50,008 nucleotides of DNA from the NCBI RefSeq assembly GCF_001612745.1, contig NZ_BDBA01000099.1, positions 1-50,008 on the forward strand. Reading direction: 5' to 3'. Source of the DNA: Nocardia amamiensis NBRC 102102. Lineage in GTDB: Bacteria > Actinomycetota > Actinomycetes > Mycobacteriales > Mycobacteriaceae. The notes under the pieces were generated by a model. The model was not told the DNA's origin and did no database searches. It worked only from the letters and a program-made list of their open reading frames with translations. Positions within the stretch are counted from its first letter, which is position 1; each line of letters starts with the position of its first letter. This document shows positions 26,278 through 36,000 of this stretch, piece after piece. A program made the translations under genes and the position numbers.

Positions 26278-26301
26278 CCTCGCGATCGGCGCATCGCGAG
26301 G
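26278..26301. terminator. 9-bp hairpin after lipoprotein 1
   Basis: CCTCGCGAT (26278-26286) pairs perfectly with ATCGCGAGG (26293-26301) around a 6-base loop, 23 bases after the stop of lipoprotein 1. No T-run follows, as is common in actinobacteria. It would separate lipoprotein 1 from the other two. Confidence 0.45.
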
Positions 26302-26353
26302 CGGGGTGACGTAGCATTCGGCCGCAACCACCGCAGTCAGGGGAGGGAAGTAA

Positions 26354-27568
26354 GTGCAGTACGGCGCGATATCGCGACCTACCCGGACCGCCTGTGCCCT
26401 GATCATGGCCGCTGTCGTGGCCACGGGTACCGGCGCGTGCGGCGACTCGGAGGCCGGTTCCGAGCCGTCGGCGCGTCCGGTCGACCTGGCCCAGCTGGAC
26501 GTGGGCGGCTACGCAACCAAGCCGCGTGAGCTGGGGACGGTGAAGAATCCCGATCAGGCGCGCATGGTCGAGGCGGAACGGCTGGCGAACTTCGTTCCCG
26601 CGCCGTCGGACATCGACCCGGCGTTCGTCCACGCGAACCCGTCCATATCAAAGATCTTCATCGATCCCAAGAACGCGCTCGGGCGGATCATGGATGTCTC
26701 CCGGTTCGCCGAGGCCGCACCGGATTTCGTCGCGGGGTTCCTCAGCAACGCGGCCAGCGCGCCGGACAACCGCGGCACGGACCTGGTGAACGCCGTCCTC
26801 ATCTTCCCCGACGAACAGAAGGCGGCCGCGGCGGCGGCGGCGCTCGAGCGGGTCGACTTCGAGGCCAACGGGCGGAATACACCGATGCAGATCCCGAAGT
26901 ACCCTGCGGCGCACGCGCATTGGCAGCCGCAGGAGCAATCGATCGGATCCTGGTTCGCCACCGGGAAATTCGTCGTCTACACCTGGGTCTACGACTACCT
27001 GAAGATCTACCTGGAAAAGGTCGACCTCTCCGCGCTGCTCACCTTGGTCGAGAAGAGTCTCGACACCATGGTCGCGTCGATCAGCCGGTTCACCCCCACA
27101 CCGGTCGACCAGCTGATGACGTTGCCGATCGACATGGACCGCATGCTCGATCGCACACTTCCACGGCCACGGGAAGACTCCTGGATCGACCCGCCCGGCG
27201 CGTACACCGGCCAGGGCGCCTTGCACTTCACCACCGATTCGGCCGAGGACCGCAGGCGGATCGAAGCGGCGGGAGTGGATCGGTTCGCGACCGACGGCAC
27301 CGATTTGTTCCGAGCGCGCGACGCGGCCGCGGCCGAGCGATTGCGGGAGGAGCGTGGCGGTCTCAGCAAGAAGTTCCGCGGGTCCGAATCACCGAAAGGC
27401 CTTCCCGCCGCCCAGTGCAAGGAGTACATCGGCAACAAAGCCATCGCCATCCGGTTCTACTGCTCGGTGTCCTACGACCGCTACGCGGCCTTCGCCTGGT
27501 CCCATCAGCTGCTCGACGCGCAGCAGCGAATCTCCGCCCAGTACGCGTTGTTGGTGAATGCCGCATGA
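26354..27568 (+). CDS. Lipoprotein paralogue 2 of a tandem triplet
   Basis: 404 residues from GTG 26354, with GGGGAGGGAAG upstream. Lipobox GTGAC gives Cys29, with a slightly longer signal than its siblings. It shares VDLAQLDVGGYATKP, AHWQPQEQSIGSWFATGKFVV and FYCSVSYDRYAAF with QLLDAQQR. It is closer to paralogue 3 at the C-terminus (both have QLLDAQQR) than to paralogue 1. Its stop overlaps the start of the next gene (ATGA), so 2 and 3 are co-translated. Function unknown. Confidence 0.8.
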   Translation: MQYGAISRPTRTACALIMAAVVATGTGACGDSEAGSEPSARPVDLAQLDVGGYATKPRELGTVKNPDQARMVEAERLANFVPAPSDIDPAFVHANPSISKIFIDPKNALGRIMDVSRFAEAAPDFVAGFLSNAASAPDNRGTDLVNAVLIFPDEQKAAAAAAALERVDFEANGRNTPMQIPKYPAAHAHWQPQEQSIGSWFATGKFVVYTWVYDYLKIYLEKVDLSALLTLVEKSLDTMVASISRFTPTPVDQLMTLPIDMDRMLDRTLPRPREDSWIDPPGAYTGQGALHFTTDSAEDRRRIEAAGVDRFATDGTDLFRARDAAAAERLREERGGLSKKFRGSESPKGLPAAQCKEYIGNKAIAIRFYCSVSYDRYAAFAWSHQLLDAQQRISAQYALLVNAA

Positions 27569-28794
27569 GATCCCACCGCACCGTCCCAGCCGTGCTCGTC
27601 TGCGTTGTCTTCGCCGCGATTCTCGCCGCCTGTGGTTCGACGATGCCGGGCACCGCACGGCCCGGTGAAATCGACATTCGCAAGCTGGACACCGGCAATT
27701 ACCCCACCGAGCCCCCGAACGCGCACGACGACGACTATCTGCCCCAGTTCATTTATATGAACAAAGTGGCCGCGATGCGGCTGGCCGATCACGTCGTCAC
27801 CGCCTACGACATCGATCCCCGGCTCAAATACGGCTGGTCGTCGTCGAGCGTCAGCAGCGGGGTGCTGCCCGATGAACTCGGGCGCCCGGAGGATATGAAG
27901 CCGATCGCGCAACGGAACCGCATGATGTTCGGGTTCCAGACCAACGGCTCCGATCAGAACATCAGCATGTTCGCGTCGGGATGGCCGACCAAACCCCGGG
28001 CCAACTCGACAACCGTGAGCACGGTCGTCATGCAATTCCCCGATCCGGATCGTGCCCGGCAAGCCGCTGTCGAGTTCCACGACGCCGATTTCGGCGCGTA
28101 CCGCGACCGGAACGAGCCGGTCACGCTGCCCAAATACGCACAAGCACGGGCACATTGGCGTCCCGGATCGCCCTTCCTGCGCGCGGTGCTCGCCCACGGG
28201 CCTTACCTGGTGGCGTTCCTTGTGTCGGCCAACGCTCCCGACCGGGACGCCTTGATCGCGCTGACGGAGAAAGGGTACGACACCCAGCTCCCGCTGCTGG
28301 ACCAGCTGGCGCCGCTGACCGAGGAACAGATGCTGGGGCTGCCCTGGGATCCGGACCATCTGCTGAGCCGCACACTGAACCCGAACAAGGTGCAGACCCC
28401 GAGTTTCGATGCGACGCAAGCCCTGTTCGGTCTGCGCGGGATCATGCATTACGCCGAGGACCGGAACTACGCGAAAGAACGTTTCACGGCGATGGGCGCC
28501 GAGAAATTCGCAATGTCCGATGGCGCACTGGTGATTCGCACATCGAACCCGGAGGCCGCGCGCCGAGTCGCCGCGGAACGCATGACGCCGACGTTTACCG
28601 CCGGGGTGGCCGAGCCACCTCCGCATCTGCCCGACTCGGCATGTGTGGAGAACAAGTCCGGGCTATTCGACGACAAACGATTCACCTGCATCGTGGCGTA
28701 CAAAGAATATGTCGGATTCGTCGCCGGAAATCAGCTGCTCGACGCCCAGCAGCGCGCGGCCGCACAATATTCCATCTTCGCGAACAGCCGATAA
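27565..28794 (+). CDS. Lipoprotein paralogue 3 of a tandem triplet
   Basis: 409 residues from ATG 27565, which overlaps the previous stop by 4 bases. Lipobox LAAC gives Cys23. The mature end GEIDIRKLDTGNYPTEP, the central AHWRPGSPFLRAVLAHGPYLV and the end FTCIVAYKEYVGFVAGNQLL match its siblings. An extra stretch (about 65-140) before the shared core makes it the most divergent N-terminally. It precedes the kinase gene by 85 bases, so the kinase may be partly co-expressed with it. Function unknown. Confidence 0.8.
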   Translation: MRSHRTVPAVLVCVVFAAILAACGSTMPGTARPGEIDIRKLDTGNYPTEPPNAHDDDYLPQFIYMNKVAAMRLADHVVTAYDIDPRLKYGWSSSSVSSGVLPDELGRPEDMKPIAQRNRMMFGFQTNGSDQNISMFASGWPTKPRANSTTVSTVVMQFPDPDRARQAAVEFHDADFGAYRDRNEPVTLPKYAQARAHWRPGSPFLRAVLAHGPYLVAFLVSANAPDRDALIALTEKGYDTQLPLLDQLAPLTEEQMLGLPWDPDHLLSRTLNPNKVQTPSFDATQALFGLRGIMHYAEDRNYAKERFTAMGAEKFAMSDGALVIRTSNPEAARRVAAERMTPTFTAGVAEPPPHLPDSACVENKSGLFDDKRFTCIVAYKEYVGFVAGNQLLDAQQRAAAQYSIFANSR

Positions 28795-28879
28795 TGCTGC
28801 ACTTTCCGCACGATCGGAATCAAGTATGCTGCTGCGTGGCGAACGCAGTGGCCCGCGTCGAGTCAGGAGATCGTGAAAG

Positions 28880-30421
28880 ATGGCGATGAGCCCCGGGACC
28901 ATCGTCGGCGGGTACCGCATCCTGCGTGTGCTCGGTGCGGGCGGCATGGGCACCGTGTATCTGGCCAAACATCCCAGCCTGCCGAGGACCGACGCGCTGA
29001 AGGTGCTCGGCGGCGAACTCAGCCGCGACTACGAGTTTCGTACCCGCTTCGAACGGGAGGCCAATCTCGCCGCCGGGCTCGACCACCCGAATATCGTCTC
29101 GGTGTACAACCGCGGTGAAGAACACGGCCAGTTGTGGATCGCCATGCAATACGTGGACGGCACCGACGCCGCCGCCGAACTCGCCCGCGACCCGCATGCG
29201 ATGAATCCGCTTCGCGCGCTGCGCATCACGACCGAGGTCGGAAAGGGTCTCGATTACGCGCACCGCAAGGGCCTGCTGCACCGCGACGTCAAACCGGCCA
29301 ATTTCCTGCTCTCCTCCCCCGCGGACGGCGAAGAAGAACGCGTCCTGCTCACCGATTTCGGGGTCGCCAAATCCAACGACGACACCACCGAACTCACCCA
29401 GACCGGCAGCTTCGTCGCCACCATCGCCTACGCCCCGCCCGAGCAGCTCACCGGCAGCCCACTCGACCACCGCGCCGACGTCTACAGCCTCGCGTGCTCG
29501 TTCTTCAAACTGCTCACCGGCCGCAACCCCTACCCGGGGACGCAACCCGCGCTGGTGATGATGGGTCACCTGCACGAGCCGCCGCCGTTGGCCACCACGG
29601 TCAACCCGGGCCTGCCCCCGGCCGTCGACCATGTTTTCGCGCGCGCCATGGCCAAGAACCCGGCCGAACGCTTCAACAGCTGCCGTGAATTCACCGACGC
29701 GGCCGCGAGCGCCCTCACCCCCGGCTACAACCCGACCGCCACCAATACCTCTCCGACCTACCCGATTCAGGTTTTCGACCCACGGCCCGCGACCGAATCA
29801 CGCGCCGCCGCCCCGCGGGGCCAGGCCGCGGCAGCCGCGCCATCGCCCAGCCGCAAGCCCCTGCTCATGGCGGCCATCGGCGTCGTCATCGTGGCCCTCG
29901 CCGCGGGAATCGGCATCTGGGCGCTGAATCAGGGCGAGTCCACCCCTGCGGTCACCGCACCGAGCAGCACGGCCGCGCCGAGCTCGCTGTCGCCCATGGA
30001 ACAGGCGCGCGCGAACAACCCGGTGTTCCGGGGCAAGACCATCACGATGGTGGACGTCCCGCGCGGCACCCAGGTCTCGATCTTCCTGGGCGGCACCCCG
30101 CAGACCAAGTTCCTGGAAGATCTCGGATTCGTCTACAACTTCAACTACCCGAAGCAGGGCGACGAAGCCTCGCCTCGTGAGCTGACATCTACCGCGAAGC
30201 TGGAGGTCGCGCCGGACGGCTACGTGCTGGCCGTGCGCAGCGACGAGAAAGCGGGCGGTGGTGGTCTGCTCGGCCTTCCCTATCAGGTCGCCGGCACCCG
30301 CGCCACGGTGATCCCGCTGGACGATCCCGCTGCCGTCGCCGCGGTCCGGAATTGGAATCAGTCCTCCGAACAGACATTGCTCGACCGGCTGCTTCCGGTG
30401 CTGCGCAACCGAGTGAAGTAG
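28880..30421 (+). CDS. Transmembrane Ser/Thr protein kinase (Hanks type)
   Basis: 513 residues. Kinase domain 8-275: GAGGMGTVY (19-27), Lys41 in ALKVL, HRDVKPANFLL with catalytic Asp135, DFG 158-160, and the APPEQ motif closing the activation segment, which contains several Thr/Ser that could be autophosphorylated. A Pro/Ala-rich juxtamembrane stretch leads to one membrane segment (327-348). The ~160-residue outer domain is a sensor of unknown type, not PASTA. All catalytic residues are present. It is the obvious partner for the three FHA domains encoded at 19.5-25 kb and sits directly before the esx pair. Confidence 0.93.
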   Translation: MAMSPGTIVGGYRILRVLGAGGMGTVYLAKHPSLPRTDALKVLGGELSRDYEFRTRFEREANLAAGLDHPNIVSVYNRGEEHGQLWIAMQYVDGTDAAAELARDPHAMNPLRALRITTEVGKGLDYAHRKGLLHRDVKPANFLLSSPADGEEERVLLTDFGVAKSNDDTTELTQTGSFVATIAYAPPEQLTGSPLDHRADVYSLACSFFKLLTGRNPYPGTQPALVMMGHLHEPPPLATTVNPGLPPAVDHVFARAMAKNPAERFNSCREFTDAAASALTPGYNPTATNTSPTYPIQVFDPRPATESRAAAPRGQAAAAAPSPSRKPLLMAAIGVVIVALAAGIGIWALNQGESTPAVTAPSSTAAPSSLSPMEQARANNPVFRGKTITMVDVPRGTQVSIFLGGTPQTKFLEDLGFVYNFNYPKQGDEASPRELTSTAKLEVAPDGYVLAVRSDEKAGGGGLLGLPYQVAGTRATVIPLDDPAAVAAVRNWNQSSEQTLLDRLLPVLRNRVK

Positions 30422-30812
30422 GCGGAAGCCTCTTCTCTTCCGGTTTAACGGCTTTCGTCACGGTCGAACTGCAATCTGCTGGTAGCGGCGGACATAGGCG
30501 TTCGGTAAGGTGTACCCAGCCAGCCCACTCGCCGATCATTACAGCAGCGAGCAGGGGGAAGGAGGGGAGCCGAGCGCTGGCGTTACCAAGTCATGCAGAC
30601 CCGGTCCGCACCATGGTCTTTCGAGCAGGCCCGCATGTGGCCACGAAACCATGGACGAGCCGGGCGACGACGCAGGGCACTGATCTCGTGGGGAGACGCC
30701 GAACTTTTTCCGAGTCGGATGGAACCGATCAGACCCGCACCGCGTCCAACCAGATGTACAGGCCAACTGAGGCTTCCGCCGTTGGCCGAGACGGGAACCG
30801 AAAGGAGCCGAA
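30422..30812 (+). other. 390-base gap: leader/promoter region of the esx pair
   Basis: I see no convincing gene. The gap holds the kinase terminator candidate, a possible -10 (TAAGGT in GGTAAGGTGTACC), and a structured stretch at 30611-30654 where CCATGG-TTTCG pairs with CGAAACCATGG with a 2-base bulge, and GGCC pairs with GGCC inside it. It ends with the AAAGGAG ribosome site of the first esx gene. A long, structured leader is plausible. Confidence 0.4.
30423..30442 (+). terminator. Weak hairpin after the kinase gene
   Basis: CGGAAG (30423-30428) pairs with CTTCCG (30437-30442) around an 8-base loop and is followed by GTTTAA. It lies right after the kinase stop. A 6-bp stem is modest. Confidence 0.35.
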
Positions 30813-31130
30813 ATGGCAGGACAGCTCGAAGCGAGCGAAGAGGCGATCACGAAGTTTGTAGACAACTGCCGCCAGCGGCACCAGGATCTGCAGACCGCGA
30901 TCACCGCACTGAACAACAAGTCGGACCAGACCACCGCCACCTGGAGCGGTGCGGCGCGTCAGGCGTTCGACACGTTCATGGACAGCTACTTCGCTCAGGC
31001 TCGGAAGCTGAGCGACCAGCTGGATCAGACCTCGGACAAGCTCGCCCACGCTGGACGCAAGTTCGCGGATCAGGACCAGCAGTTCGCCCAGCAGGTGGCC
31101 GCGCAGGCCTCCAGCCTGGACCTTCCCTGA
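30813..31130 (+). CDS. WXG100 protein (EsxB-like), ESX-4 substrate
   Basis: 105 residues; ATG 30813 with AAAGGAG five bases upstream. Two helices flank a turn with W44-S-G46 (ATWSGAARQAF), the WXG100 signature. The C-terminal helix has FADQD (F84, D88), an FxxxD variant of the YxxxD/E export motif. It probably forms a heterodimer with the next protein and is exported through the ESX-4 channel. No signal peptide. The second gene follows after 36 bases. Confidence 0.9.
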   Translation: MAGQLEASEEAITKFVDNCRQRHQDLQTAITALNNKSDQTTATWSGAARQAFDTFMDSYFAQARKLSDQLDQTSDKLAHAGRKFADQDQQFAQQVAAQASSLDLP

Positions 31131-31166
31131 TCCCACCGCTGAACCACAGACAACAAGGAGCTCCTT

Positions 31167-31469
31167 ATGGTAGCGAACGATCCCGGACGGATTGCCTCTA
31201 ACTTCGGCGAGGTCGACGCGGGCGCCCAGGCCATCGTGTCCGAGGCCCGCAATGTCATGTCCATGCTCGAAGACTTCCACAAGCAGGTCACCGACTTCGT
31301 GACCAACTACTGGAAGGGTGATGCGAACGACGCGTTCGCGTCGCTGCAGGCCCAGTGGAACACCAACATCACCCAGCTGAACACCACGCTGGAAAGCGCG
31401 GGCCGGCTGGTCAGCAGCGGCAACTCTGACCTGCAGGCCACCGACACCAGCCTGGCGGGCCTCTTCTGA
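31167..31469 (+). CDS. WXG100 protein (EsxA-like), ESX-4 substrate
   Basis: 100 residues; ATG 31167 with AAGGAG six bases upstream. W49-K-G51 lies in NYWKGDANDAF between two helices. The C-terminus (SDLQATDTSLAGLF) resembles EsxA-type ends and has no YxxxD motif, so the partner supplies the signal. In M. tuberculosis ESX-4 the esxT/esxU pair lies between rplM and Rv3446c on the minus strand; here the pair is on the plus strand and convergent with the Rv3446c-like gene. It is followed by a very strong hairpin. Confidence 0.9.
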   Translation: MVANDPGRIASNFGEVDAGAQAIVSEARNVMSMLEDFHKQVTDFVTNYWKGDANDAFASLQAQWNTNITQLNTTLESAGRLVSSGNSDLQATDTSLAGLF

Positions 31470-31484
31470 GATCCCGTCTCGGCC

Positions 31485-31522
31485 GATTCGAGCCCCCGGT
31501 ACGCCTACCGGGGGCTCGAATC
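31485..31522. terminator. 17-bp perfect hairpin, bidirectional terminator
   Basis: The arm 31485-31501 (starts GATTCGAGCCCCC) is exactly complementary to 31506-31522 with a 4-base CGCC loop. It lies 15 bases after the esx pair and about 118 bases from the stop of the convergent Rv3446c-like gene. There is no T-tail, but a stem this long is typical of actinobacterial terminators. Confidence 0.75.
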
Positions 31523-31639
31523 ATCTGAACGCATCAGTGGCGTTCGCGCAGAGGTAGCGTGATCCGCGCCGTGAGACAGCGTGGACGTTATTGGCGCGGT
31601 GGTTCATATCTGCGGGTGCGAGGCATCGCCACCCGTCGA

Positions 31640-33082
31640 TCACGGAATGACGCGCACCGAGTCGCCGAACTTCGCGCACTGGGTCTCCAACTGACCCCAA
31701 CCATCGCCGGCGTATTGGCAACCGATGCTGACCTGGATCCCGTACTCCAACAAGACATACCAGCGAACAGTCGATCCGTCACCGGGACGTTCCGAGTATG
31801 CCAGGCCGGAACGACCACCGAACACGACATCGCGTTTCACGTCGGTAAGCACGCCGGACGGACGTTGCGCGATCTGCGCCTCCAGCTTCGCGGCGACCTG
31901 TTCGTAACCGGAACCCGCGGCGAGCGGCGTCTGCATTACCGTAATGCGTTGCCGGGCCCCGCCCTCCGGCATCACATCAATGCGTGTCCGTCCACTCTCC
32001 GGCGTCGAGGCGACACGCCAACCGGCGGGAACCCGAAAACTGATGCGGCCGAATGTTTCCGGCTCCGTAGTCGGCGTGCTACTGGCGGGCGGGACCGCAG
32101 CGCTCGTCGGCGCTGCACCCGTGCCAGGTGCGGCCGCAGTAGTACCGTCCTCGCGGTTCACAAGAATCAGTGCGGCGGCCACCAGGAGCGCGACGACCAC
32201 TAGGGCGGCGATCCCCGCAAGCGCGACGCCGGTCCTGCCATATCCCGGCTGTTGGGCCGCGGCACGCTCCCGGAGCGGTTGCATCCACTCGGCCTGCGAG
32301 GGCGCCGCCGGTACCGCTTCTCGCGGGCTTGTCTCGGCGTGGCGGCCACGGATGAGATCTGCGCCCGCGACCGGACGCAACTCGACGGCGGTTCCTACGC
32401 TCTGCTCGATAGCCGCACCGAGGAGGTCGGGTTTCGCGGTATCGGCGACGCCGACCACCTGGGCGAGATCGACCGGCCGCCCATCGAGCAGCCGGTCGAT
32501 GAGGGCGCGGAGCGCACCGAACCCTGGTGCGTCCGCGGTGATCTCCGCGAGCGCGAGGGTGGGTTCGTGCTCGCAGGACTCGATGTGGACACCGTGATGA
32601 CTTCGAATGACGGTGGACGCAGTGGTGGTGAGCAGGCCGAATTCCAGCACCAGCGTGCGCTGGCTGTGACTGGTGCCCTCGTCCGCCGCGACCGCACGCA
32701 CCGCGATGTCCTCGAACACGACATCCGCCGTGCAGCGGCGCGCCGCCTGCTCGAGTACGCTCCGGCGGCCGGCGCCCCACTCGGTCGGGCAGATGAGAGT
32801 CATCCGTGCGCACGGCGTGGCGATGCGCAAGTTGTCCAGCACGCTGGCGAAGACAGCGCCCATCGCGTCCACCACCGACGGCGTGCGGGGAGGCAAGGCG
32901 ATGACGTCGGCGGGGATGAACTGGACCGCCGAGCCGACCTGGGTGGGCGGAGTCAGCGGCTGCCCAACAACGAGATCGAAACCATTGCTGCCCAGCACGA
33001 TCGAGGGCGGCAGCTCCCAGTGCGTGGTAGCGCCACGCGCCCAGAGGCGCGCTTCGGTGATGACCAGCTCGACTTCCGACAT
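31640..33082 (-). CDS. Type VII secretion-associated protein, Rv3446c/TIGR03931-like
   Basis: 480 residues from ATG 33082, which overlaps the eccC stop by one base (TGATG). The N-terminal ~245 residues look like a degenerate actin/Hsp70 fold (MTLICPTEWGAGRRSVLEQAA, TLVLEFGLLTTTASTVI, then a DLAQVVGVADTAKP region). One membrane segment lies at 285-308, a Thr/Pro linker follows, and the outer C-terminal domain (about 345-480: FRVPAGWRVAST, RQRITVMQTPL, WGQLETQCAKFGDSVRVIP) is the TIGR03931 type. Rv3446c occupies the same place in M. tuberculosis ESX-4. Likely a membrane accessory of the secretion machine. Confidence 0.85.
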   Translation of the reverse strand: MSEVELVITEARLWARGATTHWELPPSIVLGSNGFDLVVGQPLTPPTQVGSAVQFIPADVIALPPRTPSVVDAMGAVFASVLDNLRIATPCARMTLICPTEWGAGRRSVLEQAARRCTADVVFEDIAVRAVAADEGTSHSQRTLVLEFGLLTTTASTVIRSHHGVHIESCEHEPTLALAEITADAPGFGALRALIDRLLDGRPVDLAQVVGVADTAKPDLLGAAIEQSVGTAVELRPVAGADLIRGRHAETSPREAVPAAPSQAEWMQPLRERAAAQQPGYGRTGVALAGIAALVVVALLVAAALILVNREDGTTAAAPGTGAAPTSAAVPPASSTPTTEPETFGRISFRVPAGWRVASTPESGRTRIDVMPEGGARQRITVMQTPLAAGSGYEQVAAKLEAQIAQRPSGVLTDVKRDVVFGGRSGLAYSERPGDGSTVRWYVLLEYGIQVSIGCQYAGDGWGQLETQCAKFGDSVRVIP

Positions 33083-36000
33083 CAGGGCGACGGCATCCAC
33101 GCCGTCTGGACCAGTCCCTCGGTATTCCGGGTGACATAGGTGCCGCGTCCCGCCGGCATCGGGCTCGGACGCTTGGTGCCCATCAGCACACCCTCGTCCT
33201 TGGGGCAGCTCAGGATCAGTCCGGCCGAACCCAGATCGCGCATCCTGGCCAGCGTCGCCTCGAACATCGCCCGGCTGGCGCCACCCGAGCGGCGCGCGAT
33301 GATCACGTGGAAACCGAGGTCACGGGCGTGTGGCAGGTGTTCCAGCAGCGCTTGGACCGGGTTGCCCGCGGAGGTGGCGACCAAGTCGTAGTCGTCGATG
33401 ATGACGAACAGTTCCGGCCCACTCCACCAGGAGCGGTCGCGAAGCTGCTGCGGCGTGACATCCGGGCCGGGGGTGCGCTGGTTGACGTAGGCGGCGAGAT
33501 CGGCCATGTTCTGGGTGAACTGCGGCGCCGTCGAGCCGTAACCGGCGAGATAGCCCTCCGGCACCAGGCCGAGCATGGAACGCCGGTAGTCGCCGAGAAT
33601 GAAGCGGGCCTGGTCGGGAGTGTTGGACGCGGCGATGCCCTCGATCAGCGAGCGCAGCAGCGTCGTCTTCCCCGATTCGGTATCGCCGATGATGATGAAA
33701 TGCGGGCTTTCGACGAAGTCGATGTAGACCGGGGCCAGCTCGGACTCGTTGATGCCGAAGGGGATTCGCAGGCACTTGGCGTTCGGAGCGATCTGCGAAG
33801 GCCAGTCGCCTGCCAGGTACAGCAGCTGCTCGCGCGACAGCTGCTCGGGCAGCATGCGGACCTGCGGGGCCGGGCGGCCCGGCGTGAGCCTGGCGATGGT
33901 GGCAACCGCGTCGCCGACCGCCTGGCCCAGGTTGTTCGGGTCGGCGCTGCCGTCGATGCGCGGTAGGCCGGTCAGCATGTGCAGGCATTCCGGGGTCATA
34001 CCGCGGCCCGGCCTGCCCTGCGGGACCAGCGAGGCGAACTTGCGGCCGAGGTCGGAGTCCATCGGATCACCCAGGCGCAGCTCGATCCTGGTGCCGATCT
34101 GGTCCTTGAGCGCCGGACGCGCCTCCGCCCAGCGGTTCAGCGCGATGACCACGTGCACGCCGTAGGACAGGCCCTGCACCGCGAGGTTCATGATGGTCTG
34201 CTCGAGCATCTCGAAGTCCTGGCGGATCGAGCCGAAGCCGTCGATCACCAGGAACACGTCGCCGAACGGGTCCTCGTGCGCGCCGGCGGCCGCCGGGCTG
34301 CTGGACGGGTCCACCGCGCGGAGCCTGCGGAACTCCACCATCGACTCGATGCCGAGCTGGCGGAAGCGCAGCTCGCGCTGGCGGACGATGGTGGTCATCT
34401 CGGCGATCGTGCGCCGGACCTGGTCCTCGTCCAAGCGGCTGGCGACCGAGCCGACGTGCGGCAGCCCCTGCAGGCTCGCCAAGGTGCCACCACCGAAGTC
34501 GAGGCAGTAGAACTGCACCTGCTCGGCGGTGTGGGTCAACGACATCGCCATGATCATGGTGCGCAGCGCGGTGGACTTGCCGGACTGCGGGCCGCCGACG
34601 ACGGCGACGTTGCCGCGAGAACCGGACAGGTCGACGATCATCGGGTCGCGGCGCTGATCGTAGGGGCGGTCCACGATGCCGATCGGGGCGCGCAGCGTGG
34701 CCACCGGGGAGTATTCGCCGGTGAGAATCGAGCGTGGGATGAGCTGGTCGAGCGTGGGCGCCTCGTCCAGCGGCGGCAGCCAGATCTCGTGCGCCGGGCG
34801 GCCGTGGCCGCGGATCCGGGAGACCAGCATGTTCACATTGGACAGCTGCTCTCCGTCCTCGTCCTGATGCTCGGTCTCCAGGCTGGGCTCGGGCGGCAGC
34901 GGGACCCGGTCCGCGGCACGGAATCCGACGTGCGTCGCGGTGAACGGCCGTGCGTGGACGTCGATCTCACCGGACTGGGTGGCGATGGTCATATCGCGCT
35001 GCGAGCCGCCGCCGACGTAAGGACCGGAGACGTAGGACGCCTGGAACCGCTGGATCTCACCGGAATCGGCCTTGAGGTAGCCGCCGCCGGGGTTGTTCGG
35101 CAGGTTGTAGGCGTCCGGCACGCCGAGCACCTGACGGGATTCGTTGGCGGAGAACGTCTTCAAGCCGATCCGGTAGGAGAGGTGGCTCTCCAGGCCTTTG
35201 AGCTTGCCCTCCTCCAAGCGCTGCGAGGCGAGCAGCAGATGGACGTGCAGCGATCGGCCGAGGCGGCCGATCATGACGAACAGCTCGGCGAAATCCGGGT
35301 GCTGGGTGAGCAGTTCGGAGAACTCGTCCAGCACGACGAACAGGGCGGGCAGCGGGTCCAGGTCGGCGCCGGCGGCCCTGGCCTTCTCGTACTCGGAGAC
35401 GTTGGCGAAGTTGCCCGCCGCACGCAGCACTTCCTGACGACGGTTCATCTCACCGGCCAGGGCGTCCTTCATGCGGTCGACGAGATCGGCCTCTTCCTCC
35501 AGGTTGGTGATGACGGCGGCGACGTGCGGCACACCGTCGAGGCCGAGAAACGTCGCGCCACCTTTGAAGTCGACCAGCACCAGGTTCAGCTGGTCCGGCG
35601 AGTGCGTGGCGAGCAGGCTGAGCACCAGGGTGCGCAGGAACTCCGACTTTCCGGAACCGGTTGCGCCGATGCACAGGCCGTGCGGGCCCATGCCGTTCTC
35701 GGCGGCTTCCTTGATGTCCAGTTCCACCGGAAGGCCGTCGGCGCCGACACCGAACGCAACACGCAGGCGTTCCCGGCCATAGCGCGGCCGCCAGGCGTGC
35801 TCGGGGTTGAACATGCCGATGTCGCCGAGACCCATCAGCTGCGCCCAGGTCGAGATCACCTCGGAGTCGTCGGTTTCCACGTCACTGCTGCGCTGGGTCG
35901 CGGCGCGGTAGGGCGCGAGCCTGCGTGCCACCTGCTGGGCCTGCTGCGGGCTGATCCGGTCGATCAGCGCGAAGCGCTCCTGGTTGCCGGTCGCGCCGCG

